Shown: positions 48,027-57,232 of the stretch, piece by piece | Numbering within the stretch: the first letter of the stretch is position 1 | Layout of the letters: every line of letters starts with the position of its first letter | Assembly (NCBI GenBank): GCA_913009655.1 | Contig: CAJVWI010000002.1 | Coordinates: 1-64,000 of the forward strand | From: an uncultured Cryomorphaceae bacterium | GTDB taxonomy: Bacteria > Bacteroidota > Bacteroidia > Flavobacteriales > Schleiferiaceae | DNA length: 64,000 bases | Direction: 5' to 3' | Made by a program: the position numbers and the translations under genes | The notes under the pieces: generated by a model | What the model saw: the letters and a program-made list of their open reading frames with translations, nothing else | Told to the model about the DNA's origin: nothing | The model's database searches: none

Positions 48027-49256
48027 TTAACCTAGATTATATTGTTTGATTTTACGATATAATGTTCGCTCAGAGATGCCTAATTCTTCCGCAGCTTCTT
48101 TGCGACGACCTCGGTGTTTATCAATTGCCCTTTTTATCATTTCAACCTCTAAATTTTGAAGTGACAAATTACCATTTTGATCTTCTGCCGATTCAACATC
48201 TAAAGTTTCTTCGCTTGCTATTATTTTATTGTCTTTTTCTATAGAGGCTGCTATGGACTCCGAACCTGTTGATGAACTATGATGAATTATTGTTCCTTCC
48301 GAGGGCTCTTGATTGTCGTTTAGCCTTCCTCCTTTTAATATAGACTGAACTGCGTTTTTTAAATTACTAATATCACTTCGCATATCAAAAAGAACTTTAT
48401 AGAGAATTTCTCTTTCAGTTTTAAATTCCCCTTGAGAAACAGGCGTTTCCATTCTTGCAGGAAGATTTGAACGATCAATTTCAGGTATGTAATTTCTCAA
48501 AACTTCGGCATCAATCTCTTTATCATTTTCAATAACACAAAGTTGCTCGACAAGATTTCGAAGTTGACGAATATTTCCAGGCCATCTGTACTCTTCTAAA
48601 ACTCTGACAGCCTCCTGACTTAGTCTAACTCCAGGAACCCTGTATTTTTGAGCGAAATCCTGAGCAAACTTTCGAAATAATAAGTGAATATCCCCCTTTC
48701 TATCGCGCAAAGGTGGTAAATTTATTTCCACAGTATTTAGTCGATAATAGAGATCTTCACGAAATTCATTTTTTTCTATTCCTCGGAGCATATCTGAATT
48801 AGTAGCTCCAACAATTCTAACATTTATTTTCTGTGACTTAGATGAACCAACACGAATGATTTCTCCGTTTTCCAATACTCTCAATAAACGGACTTGAGTC
48901 CCTAACGGCAATTCTCCCACCTCATCCATAAAAATAGTTCCATTATCTGCCTCCTCAAAGTATCCTTTGCGAGCCCCTGTTGCTCCTGTGAAAGAGCCTT
49001 TCTCATGACCAAAAAGTTCGCTATCAATAGTTCCTTCTGGAATAGCGCCGCAATTCACAGCAATCAAAGGGGAATGTTTTCTGTGAGACAGATGATGAAT
49101 TATTTTGGGAATAGCTTCTTTTCCAACACCACTTTCTCCCGTAACTAAAACTGAAATATCAGTAGGAGCGACCTGCATTGCTTTGAAAATAGCACGATCA
49201 AGAACCTGATTAGTTCCAATAATTCCAAAGCGCTGCTTAATTTCTTGAATATTCAT
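48027..49256 (-). CDS. Sigma-54-interacting AAA+ transcriptional activator lacking a receiver domain
   Basis: VTGESGVGKEAIPKIIHHLS (Walker A), FGHEKGSFTGATGARKGYFEEADNGTIFMDEVGELP, WPGNIRQLRNLVEQL, C-terminal HTH RRKEAAEELGISERTLYRKIKQYNL. Confidence 0.93.
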   Translation of the reverse strand: MNIQEIKQRFGIIGTNQVLDRAIFKAMQVAPTDISVLVTGESGVGKEAIPKIIHHLSHRKHSPLIAVNCGAIPEGTIDSELFGHEKGSFTGATGARKGYFEEADNGTIFMDEVGELPLGTQVRLLRVLENGEIIRVGSSKSQKINVRIVGATNSDMLRGIEKNEFREDLYYRLNTVEINLPPLRDRKGDIHLLFRKFAQDFAQKYRVPGVRLSQEAVRVLEEYRWPGNIRQLRNLVEQLCVIENDKEIDAEVLRNYIPEIDRSNLPARMETPVSQGEFKTEREILYKVLFDMRSDISNLKNAVQSILKGGRLNDNQEPSEGTIIHHSSSTGSESIAASIEKDNKIIASEETLDVESAEDQNGNLSLQNLEVEMIKRAIDKHRGRRKEAAEELGISERTLYRKIKQYNLG

Positions 49257-49654
49257 CAATTTAAATTTTTAACCAATTTTAAAGGTTGGCCTGTTCCTAT
49301 TCTTGTGCCAGTAGTTTTATTAATAACAAAAGAAGCTCCCGCTTCAATTAAAATCTCCTCAGCCTCAGGAAATGACCTTTCAAATTTTAATTCCATATCC
49401 TTACCTGTCCATAAAGAATTCCAAATCTCTTTACCCGTTTTATCAAAAATTACAATTGTGAATCCAATAGTCAAATTTTCAACACAAAATCCATTTTTCG
49501 ATATACATAATTCGATGAATCCATCCTCTTTTATTCCTTCATTTACGATATCAAAAGACAATTCCTTGTCTTCCCAAGATCCGTCTGAAAGTCTTGTTTG
49601 AGACAAAAGACATGATCCTGAAAATAAAAATATTAAAAAGAAGAACTTATTCAT
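49256..49654 (-). CDS. Hypothetical secreted protein
   Basis: 132 aa with signal peptide/lipobox-like N-terminus (LIFLFSGSCLLSQ), start codon overlapping the sigma-54 activator gene. Confidence 0.6.
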   Translation of the reverse strand: MNKFFFLIFLFSGSCLLSQTRLSDGSWEDKELSFDIVNEGIKEDGFIELCISKNGFCVENLTIGFTIVIFDKTGKEIWNSLWTGKDMELKFERSFPEAEEILIEAGASFVINKTTGTRIGTGQPLKLVKNLN

Positions 49655-49659
49655 AAATT

Positions 49660-51102
49660 TTATTTAGAAATTCCAATTAAAGTAGCAGATGTTGCTCTTT
49701 CTATTTTCACATCAACAAAGTCTCCAGGACGAAAATTCTTTTTTGGAAAAACAACCACATTATTTTGAGAGGTTCTTCCATATAAATCATCTTCAGATTT
49801 TTTTGATTTTCCTTCAACTAGCACTTGAAAAGTTTTACCTACATATTTTGATAAATTCTCTTTGCTATGTCTTTGTTGATACTCTATTATTTCAGAAAGT
49901 CTTCGTTTTTTTATTTCCAATGGAACGTCGTCTTCCAATTTTCGGGCAGCAAAAGTGTTCGGTCTTTCCGAATAAAAAAACATATAACCAAAATCATACT
50001 TAACTAACTCCATCAAACTCAAAGTTTCAGCATGATCTTCCTCTGTTTCGCCAGGAAAACCAGTAATCATATCATGTGAAATACCGCAATTTGGAATTAT
50101 TTTTTTAACCCTTTTAATTAATTCGATATATTCTTCACGATCATGTCCTCTATTCATGGCTTTAAGTATTCGACTACTTCCACTTTGAACTGGAAGATGA
50201 ATGTAATTGCAAATGTTATCATGCTCAGCAATAGCATATAAAACTTCATCAGCCATGTCCTGAGGGTTAGAAGTTGAAAATCTAACACGCATTTCTGGAG
50301 CTGCTTTAGCTACCATTTTTAATAAATCCGCAAATCTCAATGCAGTGGCTTGAGCCATTGAACTTGACTTATTAAAGTCCTTTTTCAATCCTCCTCCATA
50401 CCATAAATAGCTATCAACATTCTGGCCTAAAAGAGTAATCTCCTTGTATCCATTTTTTGATAAATCTATAATCTCATCAACTATGGTCTGAGGGTCACGA
50501 CTTCGTTCCCGACCTCTAGTAAATGGAACTACACAAAAAGTGCACATATTATCGCAACCGCGAGTTATTGATACAAAAGCCGAAACTCCGTTACCTCCTA
50601 GTCTAACAGGCTCTATATTATCATAGGTTTCTTCTTTTGAGAGCAAAACATTTACAGCATTTCTCCCATCTTCTAGCTCACCGAGTAAATTTGGTAAGTC
50701 TCTGTAAGCGTCAGGACCAACAACTAGATCAACAAGCTTCTCTTCTTCAAAAAACTTCTCTCGGACTCTTTCAGCCATACAACCAAGAACCCCAATTTTC
50801 ATTTCCGGAGATTTTTTTTTAATGCTGTTTAATTTTTTTAGTCGTTTCCTTACCGTTTGTTCAGCCTTATCTCTAATAGAACATGTATTGAGTAAAACTA
50901 AATCAGCTTCTTCAACATTTGTTGTAGTCTCATAGCCATCTTTAGTTAAAATAGAAGCCACAATTTCGCTATCCGAAAAATTCATTTGACAACCATATGA
51001 TTCTAGATAAAGTTTTTTACCTGTGCTGGAACTTTCTATTATTAATGGCTCACCTTGTCTAACTTCGTCAAGTAATTTCCCTCGGCTTTCTGTTGTCTTC
51101 AT
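49660..51102 (-). CDS. miaB: tRNA-2-methylthio-N6-dimethylallyladenosine synthase
   Basis: [22 protein letters not shown], radical-SAM [26 protein letters not shown]-terminal TRAM. Start set at MKTTESRG, since a promoter lies just upstream. Confidence 0.96.
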   Translation of the reverse strand: MKTTESRGKLLDEVRQGEPLIIESSSTGKKLYLESYGCQMNFSDSEIVASILTKDGYETTTNVEEADLVLLNTCSIRDKAEQTVRKRLKKLNSIKKKSPEMKIGVLGCMAERVREKFFEEEKLVDLVVGPDAYRDLPNLLGELEDGRNAVNVLLSKEETYDNIEPVRLGGNGVSAFVSITRGCDNMCTFCVVPFTRGRERSRDPQTIVDEIIDLSKNGYKEITLLGQNVDSYLWYGGGLKKDFNKSSSMAQATALRFADLLKMVAKAAPEMRVRFSTSNPQDMADEVLYAIAEHDNICNYIHLPVQSGSSRILKAMNRGHDREEYIELIKRVKKIIPNCGISHDMITGFPGETEEDHAETLSLMELVKYDFGYMFFYSERPNTFAARKLEDDVPLEIKKRRLSEIIEYQQRHSKENLSKYVGKTFQVLVEGKSKKSEDDLYGRTSQNNVVVFPKKNFRPGDFVDVKIERATSATLIGISK

Positions 51103-51106
51103 TTTA

Positions 51107-51139
51107 CAAAAATAAGTACTTTGATGCAGAAGTGACAAA
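51107..51139 (-). promoter_or_regulatory. miaB promoter (TTTG-N21-TATTTTTG), -7 element 4 nt from ATG
   Basis: Minus strand: TTTG (caaa 51136-51139), 21 nt, TATTTTTG (caaaaata 51107-51114), 4 nt, ATG 51102. Confidence 0.65.
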
Positions 51140-51145
51140 ATGTCA
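51133..51145. promoter_or_regulatory. Palindrome TGACA-AAA-TGTCA overlapping the miaB -33 element
   Basis: Direct reading; lies in the miaB/topA divergent intergenic region. Confidence 0.5.
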
Positions 51146-51210
51146 GCGAATGATTTTATACAATTTTATGGAAATGCTTCCATTACTTTGCGCTCAGAAA
51201 AAAATATCTT

Positions 51211-53508
51211 ATGCCTAAAAACCTAGTAATCGTCGAGTCACCTGCAAAAGCTAAAACTATTGAGAAATTTCTCGGCCCAGATTTTAAAGTGGAATCAAGC
51301 TTTGGTCATATTCGTGATTTAGATAATGTGGATAGAGAAAATATGTTTTCCCCGTCATATGTTGTGAGCAAGGATAAAAAAGATGTTGTAAATAAATTGA
51401 AAAAACTCGCAAAGGATAGTGAGATCGTCTGGCTCGCTTCCGATGAAGACCGCGAGGGAGAAGCCATTGCATGGCATTTAGCAGAAACATTAAAACTAGA
51501 CCCGTTAAAAACTAATCGTATTGTTTTTCATGAAATAACAAAAAAGGCAATAACAAAAGCTATTGAAGAACCACGTAAAATAGATATGGAGATTGTGAAT
51601 GCTCAACAAGCAAGAAGAGTCATGGATCGAATTGTTGGTTTTGACTTGTCGCCTGTATTATGGAAAAAAGTTCGAGCGGGGCTAAGTGCTGGTAGAGTTC
51701 AGTCAGTTGCTGTTAGACTAATTGTAGAAAGGGAAAGAGAAATTTTATCTTTTCAAAGCTCTAGTGATTTTCGAATCAATGCAAGTTTTTCAAATTCAAA
51801 AGGCGAATCATTCAGTACCGAATTAAATAAAAGTGCTCCAAAGGAAGAAAGTGTAGAGCCTATGCTTAAAACCTTGAACGAAAATATGTTTAAGGTTTCT
51901 AATCTTGAAAAAAAATCTGCAACTAGAAAACCGTCGGCTCCATTTACAACCAGTACTCTTCAGCAAGAGGCTTCAAGAAAGCTTGGCTATCAGGTGAATC
52001 GAACGATGTCATTGGCTCAAGGCCTATATGAATCTGGATTAATCACATACATGCGTACCGATTCCTTAAACCTCTCGCAAGACGCTATAGATGAGACATC
52101 TTCAGTGATTACAGAAAATTATGGTCAGCAATATGTTCAAGCAAGAAAGTATAGCACAAAAGCAAAGGGAGCACAAGAAGCTCACGAAGCTATAAGACCG
52201 ACTAATATGTCTAAAAGTGCAGGAGGAAATGATGATCAACAGAAAAAACTTTATGATCTCATTTGGAAAAGGACTATTGCGTCTCAAATGAGTGACGCAA
52301 GACTAGAAAGAACAACTGCGGAGATAGAAAATGATTCCGGCCTTAAGTTTGTGGCTAGGGGTGAAATGATTTCTTTCGATGGGTTTCTTAAAGTCTATAA
52401 AGAGAAAATTAATGAAGATAACTCTGGCCTACTACCGAATTTAGAAAAAGGTGAGATTATTGACTTAATTTCCGCTACCGCAACCCAGAGGTTCACAAGA
52501 CCCCCAGGAAGATTTTCCGAAGCTACTCTCGTTAAATCAATGGAAGAACTTGGAATTGGAAGACCTTCAACTTACGCACCTACAATCACTACAATTCAAA
52601 AAAGAGGATATGTTCAAAAAGGTGATTCTGAAGGAATTGAGCGTACTTTTTCCAAAGGAAGCTTTTCTGATCAAAAGTGGAATTGGGAACAGATAAAAGA
52701 GAAGGCAGGATCTAATAAGGGAAAAATGGTCCCAACAGATTTAGGAAACTTGGTGACAGATTTTTTGAATCAGCATTTTGCTCCTGTTATGGATTATCAG
52801 TTTACAGCAAAAATGGAAAGTGATTTCGATTTAATATCAACAGGATCAGCTCCATGGACGGAAGTATTATCTGACTTTTATTCAGATTTCAGTCCTTTAG
52901 TTGGTAAAGCTGGAGATGCCGAAAGAGAAAGCGGACAACGCACTTTAGGAATTGATCCTGATTCAGGAAAAAATATTTATGTCCGACTCGCTAAGTTTGG
53001 TCCAGTTATTCAGGTTGGAGAGATATCTGATGAAGAAAAACCAAAGTTTGTAGGACTTCCAAAAGAATTTGGATTGGAAACAGTAACGCTGGAAGAAGCT
53101 CTGCCTCTTTTAGCTTTGCCAAGAATGGTTGGAACCTACAATGGAGAAAGCATTATAGCTAATAATGGCAGATTCGGAGCTTATGTTCAGGTCAAAAAAA
53201 AATTTGTTAGCCTTCCCCCCGAAATAACTCCATTTAATGTTTCTGAATCTCAAGCCATTGAACTTATTGTTGCCAAGGCTGCGGCTGATGCAGCAGCCCA
53301 ACTAGCTGTTTTTGAGGGCCCCGATGGGATTATAGAAGTCCGAAAAGGTCGCTTTGGCCCATATATTAAATTCAATAAAGGGAATTTTAAGATTCCAAAA
53401 GATATTGATGCAGAGTCACTGACTCTCGAAGCTTCTTTGAAAATAATCGAAGAAGCCCCCGCCAAGAAATCGAAACGATCAACCAAAAAATCCTCGAAAA
53501 AGTCTTAG
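51211..53508 (+). CDS. topA: DNA topoisomerase I
   Basis: NLVIVESPAKAKTIEKFLG, LASDEDREGEAIAWHLAE, SGLITYMRTDSLNLS, Lys-rich C-terminal tail. Confidence 0.98.
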   Translation: MPKNLVIVESPAKAKTIEKFLGPDFKVESSFGHIRDLDNVDRENMFSPSYVVSKDKKDVVNKLKKLAKDSEIVWLASDEDREGEAIAWHLAETLKLDPLKTNRIVFHEITKKAITKAIEEPRKIDMEIVNAQQARRVMDRIVGFDLSPVLWKKVRAGLSAGRVQSVAVRLIVEREREILSFQSSSDFRINASFSNSKGESFSTELNKSAPKEESVEPMLKTLNENMFKVSNLEKKSATRKPSAPFTTSTLQQEASRKLGYQVNRTMSLAQGLYESGLITYMRTDSLNLSQDAIDETSSVITENYGQQYVQARKYSTKAKGAQEAHEAIRPTNMSKSAGGNDDQQKKLYDLIWKRTIASQMSDARLERTTAEIENDSGLKFVARGEMISFDGFLKVYKEKINEDNSGLLPNLEKGEIIDLISATATQRFTRPPGRFSEATLVKSMEELGIGRPSTYAPTITTIQKRGYVQKGDSEGIERTFSKGSFSDQKWNWEQIKEKAGSNKGKMVPTDLGNLVTDFLNQHFAPVMDYQFTAKMESDFDLISTGSAPWTEVLSDFYSDFSPLVGKAGDAERESGQRTLGIDPDSGKNIYVRLAKFGPVIQVGEISDEEKPKFVGLPKEFGLETVTLEEALPLLALPRMVGTYNGESIIANNGRFGAYVQVKKKFVSLPPEITPFNVSESQAIELIVAKAAADAAAQLAVFEGPDGIIEVRKGRFGPYIKFNKGNFKIPKDIDAESLTLEASLKIIEEAPAKKSKRSTKKSSKKS

Positions 53509-53511
53509 AGT

Positions 53512-54666
53512 ATGTGGCAAGAAGTTCTCAGTCCAATATCGCAAGAGTTAATTAGCGAATTTAAATCTGGATCACTTGCAGAGAGCTTGAATATTTACAC
53601 AGAAGAATCAAACTTTCCAGATTTAACAGGCAATAGGGTGACCATTATAGGAGTTCCTGAAGATCGAGCAAGCCTCAGAAATAAAGGAAGCAGCGACGCA
53701 AGTAATGCGATTAGAAAACAGCTTTACTCTCTTTATCCAGGTTCATGGGAAATTAATATTGCAGATATAGGCAATATAATTCCAGGAAGAGATATTGTAG
53801 ATACAATAGCTGCTCTTGAGGAAGTTTGCGTAGAGGTCTTAAAACACAACTCGATACCTCTTGTACTTGGAGGAAGTTCAGATTTAGGCTTTGCTATTTA
53901 TCGGGCATTCGTTAGGCTTGAACAAACCATTAACGCCACAATTTTAGATAGTAGAATTTCTCTAGAATCAGATGAGAAAGAATTGAATTCAGATAATTAT
54001 TTAAGTCATATTCTAACATCTAAACCACATAGACTTTATAATTTATCTCACATCGGTCATCAAACTTATTATGTTCCTCCCCAAATCATTGGCCTGCTTG
54101 AACGTATGCATTTTAGCACCTGCAGACTTGGAGAAATCAGAGGCAAGATTCATCTAATTGAACCTCTAATGAGAGATGCAGATGTTGTTTTTTTTAACAA
54201 TCATGTGATTAGAATGGCCGATGCACCAGGTCAATCCGAACCAACACCAAATGGTCTAACCGGAGAAGAATTTTGCGCAGCTATGCGCTATGCAGGGATG
54301 AGCGATAAACTCTCAGCAGCTGGACTATTTGATTTTAATCCGAGGTTGGAGAGCAGTGCTCAAAACGCGCAACTCTTGGCCCAAAGTATCTGGTACTTCT
54401 TTGACGGGGTTGATTGGAGAAAAGGAGACTATCCATTTAGATCAAAAACTGATTATACAAAGTTTACAGTATTAACAGAGGGCCTAGATGAAGAAATTAT
54501 TTTTTATAAATCACCCTGGTCAGAAAGATGGTGGATGGAAATCCCAGCTCACCCTGGACAAGATGCAAAAAACAACCTAATCCCCTGTTCTATTGATGAT
54601 TATAATGCTGCTCGAGAAGGTGAAATACCCGATAGATATTGGAAAGCCATTCAAAAATCCATGTAG
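53512..54666 (+). CDS. Arginase/formimidoylglutamase-fold protein, probable pseudoenzyme
   Basis: Overall ureohydrolase layout (VTIIGVPEDRAS..., PLVLGGSSDLGFAIYRAF, ATILDSRISLE, DADVVFFNNHVIRMADAPG) but metal-ligand motifs are degenerate; between topA and porP/gldKLMN. Confidence 0.75.
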   Translation: MWQEVLSPISQELISEFKSGSLAESLNIYTEESNFPDLTGNRVTIIGVPEDRASLRNKGSSDASNAIRKQLYSLYPGSWEINIADIGNIIPGRDIVDTIAALEEVCVEVLKHNSIPLVLGGSSDLGFAIYRAFVRLEQTINATILDSRISLESDEKELNSDNYLSHILTSKPHRLYNLSHIGHQTYYVPPQIIGLLERMHFSTCRLGEIRGKIHLIEPLMRDADVVFFNNHVIRMADAPGQSEPTPNGLTGEEFCAAMRYAGMSDKLSAAGLFDFNPRLESSAQNAQLLAQSIWYFFDGVDWRKGDYPFRSKTDYTKFTVLTEGLDEEIIFYKSPWSERWWMEIPAHPGQDAKNNLIPCSIDDYNAAREGEIPDRYWKAIQKSM

Positions 54667-54764
54667 ATTGATTGCTATCATCAATTAGAATAATTCATTT
54701 TGTTTATCAAATTCGCTTTATGGTGCCATTTAATTTCCTATTTTTAGCGTTCAATCAGCATTCA

Positions 54765-55709
54765 ATGGTAATCCGTAGATTTTTTTTCGCAACCTTATAC
54801 ATTGTTTTTACTGGAACAATTGCAGCTCAACAAGATGTGCAATACACTCAGTATTACCACAATCAAGTTGGTTTCAACCCAGGAGTTGCAGGCAATGCAG
54901 GTGCCATTAACCTTAATGTTGGGCATCGATCACAATGGGTTGGGTTTGAAAATGCTCCTACGAGTCAAAATATTAACGCAGACATTCCATTAGAAATTTT
55001 ACACGGGGGGTTACTGGTTAACATCGTTAATGATCAAATTGGGTTTTTCCAAGATATCGCTGCAGCAGTAGGTTACGCTTACCAATTGGAATTAGGTCCA
55101 GGAAAATTAGGAATAGGACTTTCTGTTGACTTTAAAAATAAAAATGTAAAAGCTGCTCAATGGATTTATCCTGATGGAACTAGCGGATCCAGTGATCCAT
55201 CTGTTTTTGCGCCCAACGCCACAGCCATGACTCCAGAAATGAATTTCGGTGCATATTATTCCACAGATCTTTGGTATGGCGGATTGTCAACGAGTCGCTT
55301 ATTGCAAAGTGAAGCGAATCTAGGAGCTACAGCAGCTTTCAAGAGTAAATTACATTATTATTTAACTGGCGGGATTAACATTCCATTTAGGGACCTTGAC
55401 TTAGTGCTTTCTCCAAATGTTTTGATGAAGTCAGATCTCAACTCCAATGTTTCTTTAGACATTAACATAAATGCTCTAATTCAAGAGAAAATATACGGGG
55501 GTCTTGGTTACAGGAATCAAGATGCTTTAAGTGTGATGGCGGGTTATCAAATTCTTCCTTCCCTAAGGCTAGCCTACTCCTACGACATAACAACATCATC
55601 TCTTTCTGCATACAGTGGAGGTAGTCATGAGATATTTCTCAACTATAGTTTTAATATTGAAGTGCCACCTCGCATTCAAGGAAGCTATAGAAACATTAGA
55701 TTTTTGTAA
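54765..55709 (+). CDS. PorP/SprF family type IX secretion system membrane protein
   Basis: AAQQDVQYTQYYHNQVGFNPGVAGNAGAINLNVGHRSQWVGFENAPTSQNINADIPL; PorP/SprF signature; start at MVIRRFFFATLYIVF. Confidence 0.94.
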   Translation: MVIRRFFFATLYIVFTGTIAAQQDVQYTQYYHNQVGFNPGVAGNAGAINLNVGHRSQWVGFENAPTSQNINADIPLEILHGGLLVNIVNDQIGFFQDIAAAVGYAYQLELGPGKLGIGLSVDFKNKNVKAAQWIYPDGTSGSSDPSVFAPNATAMTPEMNFGAYYSTDLWYGGLSTSRLLQSEANLGATAAFKSKLHYYLTGGINIPFRDLDLVLSPNVLMKSDLNSNVSLDININALIQEKIYGGLGYRNQDALSVMAGYQILPSLRLAYSYDITTSSLSAYSGGSHEIFLNYSFNIEVPPRIQGSYRNIRFL

Positions 55710-55737
55710 ATTGGCAAACTTTTTGCGATAGAATATT

Positions 55738-57174
55738 ATGAATATGAAAAAAATCATTCACACATTTAGATTTATACCTCTTGCAGTTGTTAGTCTTTTA
55801 ATCTCTTGTTCTGGTTCGAACCACGGAGAACTAGTTGGAGTCCAAAATCGACCAGATTTTTATCCATCAGATCCGTATGGAATGGTTTATATTCCTCAAG
55901 GGTCATTTAATGCGGGAAATGCAGATGTAGATATTCCTGCGACGTTAACAGCTCCAACTAAGACTGTGAGTGTTTCTTCATTTTATATGGATGAAACAGA
56001 GATAACAAATAATGAGTATCGGCAATTTGTTCATTGGGTAAGAGATTCTATTTTACGATACAGACTTGCTGAAGGATTAGTTGAAGAATATGAATATATC
56101 TCTTATGCTGATTTACAAAACCCTACATATTTTGAAGAATATGTAGGAATAGAGTATCCAGACTCAATGCAATCGCACCTCGACTGGAGCAGACAACTAA
56201 CTTGGGACACCAAGAGGTTCCCATCAATTGAATACACAGAAGTTCTCGAGACAATGTATCTGGCACCTGAGGAAAGATATTTAGGCGGTCGAATGTTAGA
56301 TTCACGTCAATTGAACTATTTATATTTTTGGATTGATAAGCAAAAAGCTGCCAAGAAATCGAACCGAGCAAATATGGATTTCACAGATGTTGATGCTGAT
56401 GGGATGACATACAATTATAAGGACTATATAAAAGACGGTCAAAGTATATCTGATCGATCAAGTTTTTTCGAAAGTGAGACCATAAATGTTTATCCCGATA
56501 CATTGGTTTGGCTCGCAGATTTCACTTATTCTTTCAATGAGCAAATGCATGACAGCTATTTTTGGCATCCAGCTTACGATAATTATCCAGTAGTTGGAAT
56601 AAATTGGAAACAAGCCATGGCATTTTGCAACTGGCGCACGAGATATAGAAACGAATATCTAAAAGAGAACAATGATTTTCAAGAAAGTGAGTTTAGATTA
56701 CCAACCGAATCGGAATGGGAATATGCAGCCCGAGGTGGATTTGAATTAACTACTTATCCATGGGGCGGTCCATACACGACTAACAGTGCTGGTTGTTTCT
56801 TAGCGAATTTCAAACCATCTAGAGGGAATTTAACTTCTGACGGGGGGTTTCATCCAGTAAAGGCCACATCCTATGAGCCAAACGGTTATGGTTTATATTG
56901 TATGGCGGGCAATGTTGCAGAATGGACAAGCACAGCTTGGGATGAAGCTAGTTATTATTATGTTGGAGATTTCAACCCAGATTTTAAATACAATGCTGAC
57001 GACAATGACCCTGAAACTATGAAACGAAAAGTTATTCGCGGTGGATCATGGAAAGACATTGCAGCATATCTTCAGGTAAGTTCTAGAGAATATGAATATC
57101 AAGACACAAATAAATCTTACATAGGATTTCGCACAGTACAAAGTTTCTTGGGTCGAGACGCAGGAGACTTTTAA
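55738..57174 (+). CDS. gldK: Gliding motility/T9SS lipoprotein GldK (FGE-sulfatase fold)
   Basis: Lipobox LLISCSGS; PYGMVYIPQGSFNAGNAD...SSFYMDETEITNNEYRQFVHWVRDSI; LPTESEWEYAARGG; followed by gldLMN. Confidence 0.96.
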   Translation: MNMKKIIHTFRFIPLAVVSLLISCSGSNHGELVGVQNRPDFYPSDPYGMVYIPQGSFNAGNADVDIPATLTAPTKTVSVSSFYMDETEITNNEYRQFVHWVRDSILRYRLAEGLVEEYEYISYADLQNPTYFEEYVGIEYPDSMQSHLDWSRQLTWDTKRFPSIEYTEVLETMYLAPEERYLGGRMLDSRQLNYLYFWIDKQKAAKKSNRANMDFTDVDADGMTYNYKDYIKDGQSISDRSSFFESETINVYPDTLVWLADFTYSFNEQMHDSYFWHPAYDNYPVVGINWKQAMAFCNWRTRYRNEYLKENNDFQESEFRLPTESEWEYAARGGFELTTYPWGGPYTTNSAGCFLANFKPSRGNLTSDGGFHPVKATSYEPNGYGLYCMAGNVAEWTSTAWDEASYYYVGDFNPDFKYNADDNDPETMKRKVIRGGSWKDIAAYLQVSSREYEYQDTNKSYIGFRTVQSFLGRDAGDF

Positions 57175-57232
57175 TTTAGAATTATCTAAATATTTAATCA
57201 AATTCATCAATAATTAATTAAACCTAAATAAA

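Noticed and set aside
51103-51138. miaB start at 51138 from the ORF track
   Set aside because: The extra 12 residues span the predicted promoter and palindrome; MKTTESRG at 51102 is more plausible.
55801-55830. tRNA-like ggttcgaacc motif
   Set aside because: Lies inside gldK coding sequence; no cloverleaf can be built around it.
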